Source: Halomonas heilongjiangensis (GTDB lineage: Bacteria; Pseudomonadota; Gammaproteobacteria; Pseudomonadales; Halomonadaceae). From it: a stretch of DNA of 46,920 bases. The notes beneath the pieces were generated by a model. It saw only the letters and a program-made list of their open reading frames with translations. It searched no databases and had not been told where the DNA came from. Positions 7,493 through 16,569 of the stretch are shown here, piece by piece. The stretch lies in NCBI RefSeq assembly GCF_002879645.1, contig NZ_PNRE01000021.1:1-46920 (forward strand), read 5' to 3'. The position numbers were made by a program, and so were the translations under genes. Position 1 is the stretch's first letter. Every line of letters starts with the position of its first letter.

Positions 7493-9298
7493 TCAGTGTT
7501 CCCGTTCGGCGTGCTCGATCATCAACTGCAGCGACTCCCGCCCCCGCCAGCGGTTGCGGTTGAGCTTGTAGGCACAGTGCAGCCGGTCGCCGACACCGAA
7601 GGCCGGTAACTCGCCGGGCGTGAGCGCCCGGAACCAGATCGCCCGGGTGGTGGCGGCACCGGCGGAGAGCTCGAGCATCAAGTGGCTGCCGTCGGCCCCG
7701 ACCGGGCGCAGGGCCTCGATCAGGAACTCGCCCTCGAACAGCGGCGCCTCGAACTCCCGCCCGTAGGGGCCCAGCACCTCGAGCTCGTCGAGGGTGGCGA
7801 GGCTCAACTGGTGCGAAGCCAGCTCGCCGTCGGTGAAGACCCTGGGGTAGAGCTCGGTGTCACCGAGCTGCTCGGCCACCGCCTGCAGGAAGGCCGCGCG
7901 GAACTCTCCCAGCCTGTCCACCGGCACCCCGACCCCCGCCGCGCCACGGTGGCCGCCGAAACGCGGCAACGCCGCCGGGGCCAGCTCGGAGGTGCGTTGC
8001 AGGGCGTCACGCAGGTGCAGCCCCTCGATGGAGCGTCCGGAGCCGGTGAGCATGCCGGGCGCCGCGGCCGGCGTCAGCACCAGGGTCGCCCGGCCGAAGG
8101 CCTGCACCAGCCGTGAGGCGACGATCCCTTGTACGCCGGGGTGGCCGCTCTCGAGAAACACCACGACGGCCGGCTCATCGGCGGTGAGTGGTGCCAGGGC
8201 CAGGGCCCTGGCCTGCTCGGTCATCTCCGCCTCGATGGCCTTGCGCGACTGATTGTCCTGATCGAGCGTCTCCAGATGGCGATGGGCCATGGCGTCGTCT
8301 TCGGCGAGCATGAAGTGCAGCGCCGCATAGGGATCGTCGAGCCGCGAGCGGGCATTGATCCGTGGCCCCATCTGGAAGGCCAGGGTCTCGGCGTCGAAGG
8401 GCACACTGTCATCGCCCAGCCTGGCCGCCATGGCACGCCAGCAGGCGGCGTCCATGCGGTTGATCAGGGTCAGGCCGTGACTGACCACCGCCCGGTTGGC
8501 CGCACTGCCGCCCAGCGACACGCAGTCGGCCACGGTGCCCAGCGCCACGTAGGAGAGCCAGGGCGACAGCTTGGGCGTGGACGCCGCCAGCACGCCCCAC
8601 TCGATCAGCACCTGCCGCGCCAGCGACATGACCAGCCAGGCCACCATGCAGCCGGCGATCGTCGGGTCGGGGTAGTCGCAGTCATCACGGGTGGGATTGA
8701 CGGTGGCGTAGGCCGAGGGCGGCGGCCCCTCCACCGGCAGGGCGTGGTGGTCGCTGACCACCACCTCGATGCCGGCCGCCTTGAGCCGGGCAATACGCGG
8801 CTCGTCGCTGCTGCCGCAGTCGGCGGTGATCACCAGGCTCGGCCGCGGCGAGAGCGAGAGGGTGCGCTCGACCAGCGGCAGGCTGATGCCGTAGCCGTCA
8901 TGGATGCGGTGACCGATCAGGCTGTGCAGCCTGGCCTCCGGCACCCCGAACAGCTCGACCAGGGTTCGCCGGATCACCACATGGGAAGTGATACCGTCGA
9001 CATCGTAGTCGGTGAGGATGCCGATATGCTCGCCATCCACCACCGCCCGGGCGATACGCTCGGCGGCACGACGGGCATCCGCCAGGCGCTCGGGATGCGC
9101 CAGGTGGCGCAGGCTCGGCGAGACCAGCGGCGCGAGCTCCCCGCGGTAGCCGGCCAGCCGCCCGGCCAGCACCCGGGCCTGCAGCTCGGTCAAGCCCGCC
9201 TCGCGGGCGCGGGCGTAGAGAGACTCGTCGCGGGGGCGCGGCTGGATGCGTGGCTTCAGCCGCTCATGCAGGTCGGTGGGATCGGTCACGGCGCCCAA
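7493..9298 (-). CDS. recJ: single-stranded-DNA-specific exonuclease RecJ
   Basis: RecJ degrades single-stranded DNA 5' to 3' during recombination and mismatch repair. The 601-residue protein shows the DHH phosphoesterase motifs: TDYDVDG (about residues 96-102), TADCGSSD (about 158-165), SDHH (182-185), and in the DHHA1 domain GGHRGAAG (447-454). HPGVQGIVASRL (385-396) is also typical. A C-terminal OB-fold region completes the usual layout. I place the start at TTG 9298 because GAGGAG lies six bases upstream; a GTG four codons later is an alternative. It is the last gene of the minus-strand series xerD-dsbC-hom-thrC-recJ, separated from thrC by about 290 bp of repeats. Confidence 0.94.
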   Translation of the reverse strand: MGAVTDPTDLHERLKPRIQPRPRDESLYARAREAGLTELQARVLAGRLAGYRGELAPLVSPSLRHLAHPERLADARRAAERIARAVVDGEHIGILTDYDVDGITSHVVIRRTLVELFGVPEARLHSLIGHRIHDGYGISLPLVERTLSLSPRPSLVITADCGSSDEPRIARLKAAGIEVVVSDHHALPVEGPPPSAYATVNPTRDDCDYPDPTIAGCMVAWLVMSLARQVLIEWGVLAASTPKLSPWLSYVALGTVADCVSLGGSAANRAVVSHGLTLINRMDAACWRAMAARLGDDSVPFDAETLAFQMGPRINARSRLDDPYAALHFMLAEDDAMAHRHLETLDQDNQSRKAIEAEMTEQARALALAPLTADEPAVVVFLESGHPGVQGIVASRLVQAFGRATLVLTPAAAPGMLTGSGRSIEGLHLRDALQRTSELAPAALPRFGGHRGAAGVGVPVDRLGEFRAAFLQAVAEQLGDTELYPRVFTDGELASHQLSLATLDELEVLGPYGREFEAPLFEGEFLIEALRPVGADGSHLMLELSAGAATTRAIWFRALTPGELPAFGVGDRLHCAYKLNRNRWRGRESLQLMIEHAEREH

Positions 9299-9347
9299 GC
9301 CTGGCTCCTCTTTATGACTTGCGACGACAATGAGGGCAGGTCCCTGT

Positions 9348-9525
9348 GGGGGCAGCCCCCTGAGGGAATTTCTCCCGACGCTGGCGGCTGCTGCGCTGGG
9401 GTCTGACCCCGTGCCCGACAGGAGCCGCCGACCCGGCCATGCTCGCCGACCTCGACGTCCTGGGGGTCAGACCCCTGGGGGGAGTTTCCTCCAGCGCTGG
9501 CGGCTGCCGCCTTGGGGTCTGCCCC
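9348..9525. repeat. two copies of a roughly 63-bp GGGGTCTGACCCC-containing repeat
   Basis: Copies at about 9348-9410 and 9462-9525 share the order: GGGG..AGACCCC-like palindrome, GGGAATTTCTCC-like block, CGCTGGCGGCTGC, then GGGGTCTG(A)CCCC. They differ by scattered substitutions. Each copy is flanked by self-complementary GGGGTC/GACCCC words. The pair fills most of the 294-bp space between thrC and recJ (9299-9592), where I see no gene. Confidence 0.6.
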
Positions 9526-9592
9526 TTGGGAGCGGCTTCGGCGCCTTTGTCGCCGAAAACCTCGCCTGCGCCAACCACCACCGCCAGGAGCC

Positions 9593-10981
9593 TCAGCGCC
9601 GATTTTCGGCGACGAACCGCTGCACCGCGGCCAGCTCGGCGGGCAGCACGGTATAGCGCTCCTCGCGCTCGAGCAGGTCGTCCATGTGCGGCGGCAGCGG
9701 CACGCCCGGGAACCCCGCCTTGACCACCGCCTCGGCGAACTTGGCCGGATGCGCCGTGGCCAGGGTGATCATCGGCGTCGCGGCATCGGCCCGCACCCGC
9801 TCGGCGGCACGGTAGCCGGTGGCGGTGTGGGGATCGAGAATCTCCTGGGTGCGATGATGCGCCTCGCGGATCACCTCGAGGATGGTGGCGTCATCCACGC
9901 TGTGGCTGGCGAACCTCTCGCGCAGACGCGCCAGGGGCGCGTCGGCCAGCGCCGCCGGCTCGGCCTGGAAACGCTCGAGCAGGGCGCGCACGGCCTCGCC
10001 GTCGCGCTCGTAGGCCTCGAACAGCAACCGCTCGAAATTGGACGACACCACGATGTCCATGGACGGCGCCAGGGTCGCGACGAGTTCCTTCTTCGAGAAG
10101 TCGTTGTCGGCGAGCGTCCGGTGCAGGATGTCGTTGGCGTTGGTGGCGATGATGAACTGCTTCACCGGCAGCCCCATGCGGTAGGCCATGAAGCCGGCGA
10201 AGACGTTGCCGAAGTTGGCCGACGGCACGCAGAAGCTCACCGGGCGGTGCGGCGCCCCGAGGGCCACGGCGGCGGCCACGTAGTAGACGATCTGGGCCAT
10301 GATGCGCGCCCAGTTGATCGAGTTCACCGCCACCAGGCGAGTGCCGTTCAGGAACGCCTGATCGGCGAAGCTCGCCTTGACCATGGCCTGGGCGTCGTCG
10401 AAGTTGCCCTCGATGGCGATGTTGAAGACGTTGTCGGCGAGCACCGAGGTCATCTGGCGACGCTGCACCTCCGAGACCCGCTGGTAGGGGTGGAGGATGA
10501 AGATGTCGAGGTTGTCGCAGTGACGACAGCCCTCGATCGCCGCCGAGCCGGTATCGCCGGAGGTGGCGCCCATGATCACCGCACGCTCGCCGCGCTTCTG
10601 CAGGAAGTGGTCGAGCAGGCGACCGAGCAACTGCAGGGCCACGTCCTTGAAGGCCAGGGTCGGGCCGTGGAACAGCTCGAGCAGGAAGTGGTTGGCGTCG
10701 AGCTGGTTGAGCGGCACCACGGCATCGTGGCTGAAGGTGGCATAGGCATCGCGCACGATCCCGCGGAAGGTCTCGTCGTCGATCTCGCCGTTGACGTAGG
10801 GCCGCATGACCCGGAAGGCGATCTCGGCATAGGAGAGCCCGGCCATGGCGGCCAGGTCGTCATGGGAGAGCGTCGGGACCTCCTCCGGCACATAGAGGCC
10901 GCCGTCGCTGGCCATGCCGGTGAGCACGACCTCCTCGAAGGAGAGCGCGGGTGCCTGCCCGCGGGTACTGATATAGCGCAT
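9593..10981 (-). CDS. thrC: threonine synthase
   Basis: This 462-residue PLP enzyme converts O-phosphohomoserine to threonine, the last step of the pathway. The N-terminus MRYISTRGQAP is typical of the long proteobacterial ThrC form. The PLP lysine is K112 in TLAFKDVALQ, and the phosphate-binding loop is visible as GATSGDTGSAA. The ATG at 10981 follows GGAGTG; a 16-codon upstream extension is not conserved. It lies 82 bp after hom on the same strand, and the two are almost certainly cotranscribed, as in Pseudomonas. Confidence 0.96.
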   Translation of the reverse strand: MRYISTRGQAPALSFEEVVLTGMASDGGLYVPEEVPTLSHDDLAAMAGLSYAEIAFRVMRPYVNGEIDDETFRGIVRDAYATFSHDAVVPLNQLDANHFLLELFHGPTLAFKDVALQLLGRLLDHFLQKRGERAVIMGATSGDTGSAAIEGCRHCDNLDIFILHPYQRVSEVQRRQMTSVLADNVFNIAIEGNFDDAQAMVKASFADQAFLNGTRLVAVNSINWARIMAQIVYYVAAAVALGAPHRPVSFCVPSANFGNVFAGFMAYRMGLPVKQFIIATNANDILHRTLADNDFSKKELVATLAPSMDIVVSSNFERLLFEAYERDGEAVRALLERFQAEPAALADAPLARLRERFASHSVDDATILEVIREAHHRTQEILDPHTATGYRAAERVRADAATPMITLATAHPAKFAEAVVKAGFPGVPLPPHMDDLLEREERYTVLPAELAAVQRFVAENRR

Positions 10982-11063
10982 GGGATTCACTCCGTGAGCG
11001 TCGAGCAGCGCGCCACGGGCTTCGAGCATCCTCCTGCCCGTCGCCCGAGGCTCGCAGCCGATG

Positions 11064-12380
11064 TTATTCCTGCTCGTCCAGGCTTTCTACGCGAATGCGC
11101 GTCACCGGGCCGGCGATGTCGGCCAGCGACTCGATGTGCCGGATCGCCTCGTTCATCTGCTTCTCGCGGGTGCGGTGGGTCAGCAGGATGATCGGCACCA
11201 GCTCGCCCTCGGTGGCCTCCTTCTGGATCAGGGCCTCGATGGAGATGCCCTGCTCGGCGAGGATGGTCGCCACCCGGGCCAGCACCCCGGGGCGATCCAC
11301 CGCCAGCAGGCGCAGGTAGTAGGCGGTGACGATGTCTTCCATGGGCATGATCGGCATGTCGCCGTCATCCTCGCCGATGCCACTGAAGGCCAGATAGGGC
11401 ACCCGGTAGTGGTGGTCGGTGGCGATGTCGCGCGCCACGTCGAGCAGGTCGGCGACCACCGCCGAGGCGGTGGGCTCGGCGCCGGCACCGGCACCGTAGT
11501 AGAGGGTCGGGCCCACGGCGTCGCCCATGATGGCGATGGCGTTCTTGACCCCGTGCACATTGGCCAGCAGGCGCTCGGTGGGAATCAGGGTCGGATGCAC
11601 GCGCAGCTCGAGCCCGCTGTCGGTGCGCTTGGAGATCCCCAGGTGCTTGATGGTGTAGCCCAGGTTCTCGGCCTGCTCGACGTCCTCGGCGGTGACCCGC
11701 GAGATGCCCTCGGTATAGGCCTTCTCGAACTGCAGCGGCACCCCGTAGGCGATGGAGGCGAGGATGGTCAGCTTGTGGGCGGCATCGATGCCCTCGACGT
11801 CGAAGGTCGGATCGGCCTCGGCGTAGCCCAGCGCCTGGGCCTCGGCCAGCACGTCCTCGAAGGCCCGCCCCTCGTCGCGCATGTGGGTGAGGATGTAGTT
11901 GCCGGTGCCGTTGATGATGCCGGCGACCCACTCGATGCGGTTGGCCCCCAGGCCCTCGCGCAGCGACTTGATCACCGGAATGCCGCCGGCCACGGCGGCC
12001 TCGAAGGCCACGATCACCCCCTTCTCGTGGGCCGCCTTGAAGATCTCGTTGCCGTGCACGGCGATCAGTGCCTTGTTGGCGGTGACCACGTGCTTGCCGT
12101 TCTCGATGGCGGTGAGCACCAGTTCGCGGGCCACTTCGTAACCGCCGATCAGCTCGACCACCACGTCGATGTCGGGGTTGGTGGCCACCTCGAAGACGTC
12201 GGAGGTGGTCTTGATGCCGGTGATGTCACACTCGGGATTGGAGCTGCGGTAGGCGACCTGCTCGATGACGATCGGACGCCCCGCGCGACGAGCGATCTCG
12301 TCGGCATTCCGCGTCAGCACATTGAAGGTCCCGCCACCGACGGTCCCCAGGCCACAGATTCCCACTCTCACCGGTTTCAA
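11064..12380 (-). CDS. hom: homoserine dehydrogenase
   Basis: This 438-residue enzyme reduces aspartate semialdehyde to homoserine, feeding threonine and methionine synthesis. The NAD(P)-binding GLGTVGGGT lies at the N-terminus, the catalytic core follows (INGTGNYILTHM, then ADPTFDVEGIDAAHKL), and an ACT regulatory domain (from about residue 350, YLRLLAVDRPGVLARVATIL) ends the protein; in this family it mediates threonine feedback. The start is TTG 12380, with an AGAGGGG Shine-Dalgarno sequence upstream; the frame upstream runs into dsbC sequence and is not conserved. A small GC-rich hairpin (about 12425-12443) separates it from dsbC. Confidence 0.95.
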   Translation of the reverse strand: MKPVRVGICGLGTVGGGTFNVLTRNADEIARRAGRPIVIEQVAYRSSNPECDITGIKTTSDVFEVATNPDIDVVVELIGGYEVARELVLTAIENGKHVVTANKALIAVHGNEIFKAAHEKGVIVAFEAAVAGGIPVIKSLREGLGANRIEWVAGIINGTGNYILTHMRDEGRAFEDVLAEAQALGYAEADPTFDVEGIDAAHKLTILASIAYGVPLQFEKAYTEGISRVTAEDVEQAENLGYTIKHLGISKRTDSGLELRVHPTLIPTERLLANVHGVKNAIAIMGDAVGPTLYYGAGAGAEPTASAVVADLLDVARDIATDHHYRVPYLAFSGIGEDDGDMPIMPMEDIVTAYYLRLLAVDRPGVLARVATILAEQGISIEALIQKEATEGELVPIILLTHRTREKQMNEAIRHIESLADIAGPVTRIRVESLDEQE

Positions 12381-12468
12381 TGTCTTTCCCCTCTTTGTCG
12401 TGCAAGTGTCGCAGCGTAGATCGAGCGGCCTTCGCCGGGCCGCCCGTGATGTGTCGTCGCGGGCCCGG

Positions 12469-13209
12469 TCACTCCTCCAGGCCCAGCATGGCGGCCAGGC
12501 GCTCCGCCGGCACGTAGCCAGGCACCAGGCGGCCGTCGGGCAGCACGATGGCCGGCGTGCCCTGGACGCCGAGCTCCATGCCCAGATGATACTGTGACTC
12601 GACCGGATTGTCGCAGTCGCCGGCACCCGAAAGGCGCTCCTCCCGCTTGGCCGTGCTCATCGCCTCGGTCGGGCTGTCGGCGCACCACACCTGACGCATC
12701 ACCCGCGCGCCCTCGCCATTCATGCCGGTCCGCGGAAAGGCCAGGTAGTGTACCTCGATGCCCAGCTCGTTGAGCCGCGGCACCTCCTCGTGGAGCTGGC
12801 GGCAGTAGGGACAGGTGGTGTCGGTGAACACCGTGAGCGTGGCACGGCTCTCGCCAGCGCCGCGGAAGATCACCCGCTCGGCGTCGGGAATCTGCGCCAG
12901 GCGCTCGGCGCGCTCGGCATTGCGCCCCTGTTCGCTGATATTGACCAGGCCGCTCTCACCGTTCTCGTAGAGGTCGCCGACCAGGAAGTGACGCCCCTCG
13001 GCGTCGCTGTAGAAGCTCTCGCCGGTCTCCAGGCGCACCTCGTAGAACCCCTCCAGCGGCGTTTCCCGGACGCTCTCCACCGGCATCGGTTGGCCATTCA
13101 CCGCCAGGCGCTCGGCCAGTCGGTCGGTCGGGTCGGCCTGGGCGAGCGGCAGGCCGGCCAGAGTCGCGGCAAGCAGGCCGCCAAGGAGTGTCTGGAAGCG
13201 TATTCTCAT
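12469..13209 (-). CDS. dsbC: thiol:disulfide interchange protein DsbC
   Basis: Periplasmic disulfide isomerase of 246 residues. A signal peptide (about residues 1-25, ending AQA) precedes the dimerisation domain and the thioredoxin domain. The active site is C133-P-Y-C136, and a second cysteine pair C176/C199 matches the structural disulfide of DsbC. The cis-proline loop is GVQGTPAIVLPDG. It corrects wrong disulfides and is kept reduced by DsbD, which is not in this window. It starts 3 bp after xerD ends, so the two are likely cotranscribed, as in Pseudomonas. Confidence 0.95.
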   Translation of the reverse strand: MRIRFQTLLGGLLAATLAGLPLAQADPTDRLAERLAVNGQPMPVESVRETPLEGFYEVRLETGESFYSDAEGRHFLVGDLYENGESGLVNISEQGRNAERAERLAQIPDAERVIFRGAGESRATLTVFTDTTCPYCRQLHEEVPRLNELGIEVHYLAFPRTGMNGEGARVMRQVWCADSPTEAMSTAKREERLSGAGDCDNPVESQYHLGMELGVQGTPAIVLPDGRLVPGYVPAERLAAMLGLEE

Positions 13210-13212
13210 GAT

Positions 13213-14115
13213 TCAGCCTCGCGGATGATGGTCGGCATGCAGGGCTTCCAATCGCACCTGCGCCACATGGGTATAGATCTGCGTGGTCGAGAGATCGCTG
13301 TGACCGAGCAGCAGCTGTACGACACGCAAGTTGGCCCCATGATTCAACAGATGGGTGGCGAAGGCATGGCGCAGGGTATGCGGCGAGAGCGGCCGGTCGA
13401 TGCCGGCGGTCAGCGCATGAACCTTGATGCGGTGCCAGAATGTCTGGCGCGTCATCGCGCGATCGCCGCGCCCGGGAAACAGCGCCGGCCGCGTGACATC
13501 GGCCATCAGCGCCCCGCGGGCGGTGCGCAGGTAGCGCTCGAGCCAGGCCACCGCCTCCTCCCCCAGCGGCACCAGGCGATCCTTGTCACCCTTGCCGCGC
13601 ACCCGTACCACGCCCTGACGCAGGTTCAGGGCATCGGTGGTCAAGCCCACCAGCTCCGAGACCCGCAGGCCGGCGCCGTAGAGCACCTCGAGCATGGCCC
13701 GATCGCGCACGCCCAGGTCGGTGGCCAGGTCCGGCGCCTCGAGCAGCCGCTCGACCTCGGCCTCCTCGAGGGTATTCGGCAGCGCCGGTCGCACCCTGGG
13801 CAGCCGCACCTCGGCCAGGGGGTCCGCCTCGATCATGCCCTCCGCCAGCGCCCAGCGATAGAAGCGCCGCAGGCTCGACAGCATCCGGGCATTGCTGCGC
13901 AGCTGGTACCCGGCCCCGCGCCGCTCGTCGATCCAGGCCGACAGGGTTCGGGGCCCCGGGGCCAGCAGGCGCTCGCCCTCTCCCTCGAGCCGCTTCCCCC
14001 AGGCCACCAGGTCGCGACGGTAGGCGGCCAGGGTGTTGTCGCTCGCCCCCTGCTCGAGCCAGAGGCCATCGAGGAAGGCGTCGATCAGTGTGCTCGCGTC
14101 ATCGCCAGTCGGCAT
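13213..14115 (-). CDS. xerD: site-specific tyrosine recombinase XerD
   Basis: XerD with XerC resolves chromosome dimers at dif near the terminus. The 300-residue protein has the N-terminal SAM-like core-binding domain (TLAAYRRDL) and the full catalytic set: R151, K175, H246-xx-R249, H272 and the nucleophile Y281. Length is that of E. coli XerD (298). Its position upstream of dsbC-hom-thrC matches the conserved pseudomonad order, so it is the housekeeping recombinase and not the integrase of a mobile element. Confidence 0.95.
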   Translation of the reverse strand: MPTGDDASTLIDAFLDGLWLEQGASDNTLAAYRRDLVAWGKRLEGEGERLLAPGPRTLSAWIDERRGAGYQLRSNARMLSSLRRFYRWALAEGMIEADPLAEVRLPRVRPALPNTLEEAEVERLLEAPDLATDLGVRDRAMLEVLYGAGLRVSELVGLTTDALNLRQGVVRVRGKGDKDRLVPLGEEAVAWLERYLRTARGALMADVTRPALFPGRGDRAMTRQTFWHRIKVHALTAGIDRPLSPHTLRHAFATHLLNHGANLRVVQLLLGHSDLSTTQIYTHVAQVRLEALHADHHPRG

Positions 14116-14145
14116 CCGACCTCCCGGGTGTCCGGCCCTCTACAA

Positions 14146-14182
14146 CGAAACCCCGCCCCGCGACAGCGGTGACGGGGTTTCG
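14146..14182 (-). terminator. terminator after rplS
   Basis: CGAAACCCCG and CGGGGTTTCG form a perfect 10-bp stem around a 17-base GC-rich loop, just beyond the rplS stop codon. It probably ends the rpsP-rimM-trmD-rplS operon and separates it from xerD. Confidence 0.6.
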
Positions 14183-14233
14183 CGATCGGCGCGGGGCGTC
14201 AACCCCGGCACCGCAAGCCGGCAGGCCTCTGCC

Positions 14234-14590
14234 TCAGGCCAGCTTTTCCTTGATGCGGGCGGACTTGCCGCTGCGCTCGCGGAGGTAGTACAGCTTGGCC
14301 TGGCGAACGTCGCCGCGGCGCTTGACGCTGACCGAGTCGACCAGCGGGCTGTAGGTCTGGAAGGTACGCTCGACGCCGACACCGTGGGAGATCTTGCGCA
14401 CGGTGAAGGCGGAGTTCAGGCCGCGGTTGCGCTTGCCGATGACCACGCCCTCGAAGGCCTGCAGACGCTCACGGTTGCCTTCCTTGACCTTGACCTGCAC
14501 GACCACGGTGTCGCCCGGGGCGAATTCCGGTACCTGCTTGCTCATCTGCTCGGCTTCGAGCGCCTGGATCACCTTGTTCTTGCTGCTCAT
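14234..14590 (-). CDS. rplS: 50S ribosomal protein L19
   Basis: L19 sits at the interface of the 30S and 50S subunits. The 118-residue protein has the family pattern: [26 protein letters not shown], the [13 protein letters not shown] block and [20 protein letters not shown] at the C-terminus. The ATG at 14590 follows GAGGAG. It is last in the operon, 154 bp after trmD; that gap is longer than in E. coli and holds several small GC-rich hairpins. Confidence 0.98.
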   Translation of the reverse strand: MSSKNKVIQALEAEQMSKQVPEFAPGDTVVVQVKVKEGNRERLQAFEGVVIGKRNRGLNSAFTVRKISHGVGVERTFQTYSPLVDSVSVKRRGDVRQAKLYYLRERSGKSARIKEKLA

Positions 14591-14744
14591 GACAATGACT
14601 CCTCGATAACGTGACTCGCCGGATCCGGTTCGTTGCCGGCGAATCGTGATCCCGGCGCCCGAGCCGAGGCTCGATGGCGCGGGAGATTGATGGGTGACAC
14701 AGGTCCGCCCCTCAGGGGTTGGCGTCCTGCACCTCCGCCCTGAC

Positions 14745-15506
14745 CTACCTGGTGGACAGGGCGTATTCCTCGATGAACTCCGCGAGCAGCCGCTGCTGCT
14801 CGTCACTCAACGACCGGCCCTCGAGCAGGTCGGGGCGGCGCTGCCAGGTGCGCCCCAGGGCCTGCTTCAGCCGCCAGCGCCGGATGGCGCCGTGGTTGCC
14901 GCTGAGCAGGACGTCCGGCACTCGCCGCCCGTCGATCACCTCGGGGCGGGTATAGTGCGGGCAGTCCAGCAGCCCGTCGTTGAAGGAGTCCTCGACCGCG
15001 GAATCCTGATGACCCAGCACCCCGGGCACCAGCCTGGCCGCGGCATCGATCAGCACCATGGCCGGCAGCTCGCCGCCGCTGAGCACATAGTCGCCGATCG
15101 ACCACTCCTCATCGATGTCGCCTTCCACCACGCGCTCATCGATGCCTTCATAGCGCCCGGCCACCACCACCAGGGGGGGGCCAGAGGCCAGTTCCCGCAC
15201 CCCTGCCTGATCGAGCCGGCGGCCCTGAGGCGACAGGTAGACCACCCTCGGGCGCTCGCCGGTGGCGGCGCGGGCCCGCTCGCGGGCGGCATGGATGGCC
15301 GCGCGCAGGGTATCGACCTTCATCAGCATGCCGGGGCCGCCGCCGTAGGGGCGATCGTCCACGGTGCGGTGGCGGTCGGTGGCGTAGTCGCGGGGGTTCC
15401 AGAACTCCAGCGCGATACGCCCCTTCTCCACCGCCCTCCCGGTGACGCCGTGACGGGTGACCGCCTCGAACATCTCGGGAAACAGCGACACGACACCGAT
15501 CCACAT
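14745..15506 (-). CDS. trmD: tRNA (guanine-37-N1)-methyltransferase
   Basis: TrmD methylates G37 next to the anticodon in tRNAs reading CNN codons and so prevents frameshifting. The 253-residue SPOUT-class protein starts [16 protein letters not shown] and shows [14 protein letters not shown], the knot-forming [12 protein letters not shown] and [16 protein letters not shown], all typical. The start at 15506 matches the family N-terminus; the frame extends 17 codons further into the end of rimM. It lies 47 bp after rimM. Confidence 0.97.
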   Translation of the reverse strand: MWIGVVSLFPEMFEAVTRHGVTGRAVEKGRIALEFWNPRDYATDRHRTVDDRPYGGGPGMLMKVDTLRAAIHAARERARAATGERPRVVYLSPQGRRLDQAGVRELASGPPLVVVAGRYEGIDERVVEGDIDEEWSIGDYVLSGGELPAMVLIDAAARLVPGVLGHQDSAVEDSFNDGLLDCPHYTRPEVIDGRRVPDVLLSGNHGAIRRWRLKQALGRTWQRRPDLLEGRSLSDEQQRLLAEFIEEYALSTR

Positions 15507-15553
15507 GCCCTGCTCACTCCCCGTCCCCGGGGCGTCCGAGGCCAGGCCGGGAC

Positions 15554-16102
15554 TCAAAACTCGGGGTCCCAGTCGACGCTCATCACGCCGGCCTCGAGAT
15601 CCACCTCCAGCACCACGTCATCGGGCAGGAAGGGCAGCAGCCGCTCGCGATCGTCGACGGCGCCCTCGCCCTGTCCCTTCACGACCATGACGTCGTTGGC
15701 GCCGGTCTCGAACAGGTAGGCGATGTACCCGAGCACCACGCCCTCGCGGGTCACCACTCTCAACCCTTCCAACTGATGCCAGTAGTAGTCATCGCCGGAG
15801 AGTTCGGGCAGTGCCGCCTTGGGCAGCAGGACCTCGGCACCGGTCAGGGCCTCGGCCGCCTCGCGGCTGTCGACGCCCTCGAGCTGGGCCACCAGGCCCT
15901 TGCCGTGCCGGCGCCCCTGGACCAGCCGCCGGCGAACGAGCCGGCCGTCGTGGCGCAGGACCCACTCGGCATAGTCGAGGATGCCCTCCATCGGGCCGGT
16001 GTACGAATACACCTTGAGCCAGCCCTTGACACCATAGGGGCTGGTCAACTTGCCCAGCACCACATGATCGTCGCTCGGCTGCGCTTGCGCGTTATCGCTC
16101 AT
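15554..16102 (-). CDS. rimM: 16S rRNA processing protein RimM
   Basis: RimM helps maturation of the 30S head domain by binding S19. The 182-residue protein has the N-terminal RimM domain ([22 protein letters not shown]) and the C-terminal PRC-barrel domain ([36 protein letters not shown]). It lies between rpsP and trmD, the standard order. Confidence 0.97.
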   Translation of the reverse strand: MSDNAQAQPSDDHVVLGKLTSPYGVKGWLKVYSYTGPMEGILDYAEWVLRHDGRLVRRRLVQGRRHGKGLVAQLEGVDSREAAEALTGAEVLLPKAALPELSGDDYYWHQLEGLRVVTREGVVLGYIAYLFETGANDVMVVKGQGEGAVDDRERLLPFLPDDVVLEVDLEAGVMSVDWDPEF

Positions 16103-16145
16103 CGACGACCCCGTGACGGACCTTCAGGCAGACAAGTCAGGCCCT

Positions 16146-16394
16146 TCAGGCCTGCTTGCGCGCTTCCTTGACCAGCTCGGCGACGCGGCCGGAGAGCTGT
16201 GCACCCTGGCCCTGCCAGTGGGCGATGCGATCCAGGTCGACGCGCAGGCGCTCTTCCTGACCACGGGCGATCGGGTTGAAGAAGCCCAGGCGCTCGATGA
16301 AGCGGCCATCGCGGGCGTTGCGTGAATCGGTCACGGTCAGGTGGTAGAAGGGACGCTTCTTGGCGCCACCACGTGCCAGACGAATGGTAACCAT
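16146..16394 (-). CDS. rpsP: 30S ribosomal protein S16
   Basis: The 82-residue protein begins [19 protein letters not shown] and contains [13 protein letters not shown], the S16 hallmarks. It opens the rpsP-rimM-trmD-rplS operon; a promoter candidate lies about 130 bp upstream. Confidence 0.98.
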   Translation of the reverse strand: MVTIRLARGGAKKRPFYHLTVTDSRNARDGRFIERLGFFNPIARGQEERLRVDLDRIAHWQGQGAQLSGRVAELVKEARKQA

Positions 16395-16521
16395 GGCGTA
16401 GTCTGTCCTTCGTTGCGGTTAGGGTTTTAGCTGCTCGGGAAGCCGGGCATGGGCCCCGCTTCGGGCATTCGGTCATGGCGGCGGCCGCGACGAGTCGCGG
16501 TCCTGCCAGTGAAGACGCAGC

Positions 16522-16550
16522 ATTCTACGGAAATCAGCCTCGCTTGGAAA
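16522..16550 (-). promoter_or_regulatory. candidate promoter of the rpsP operon
   Basis: On the minus strand, TTTCCA (16550-16545) and TAGAAT (16527-16522) are separated by exactly 17 bp. The leader to rpsP would be about 120 bases. Confidence 0.5.
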
Positions 16551-16569
16551 CCTTTTTCCGGGGCTTGGC

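Noticed and set aside
13213..14115. Tyrosine recombinase as evidence for an integrated mobile element
   Set aside because: Gene order and length identify the housekeeping XerD; no attachment sites or cargo genes lie next to it.
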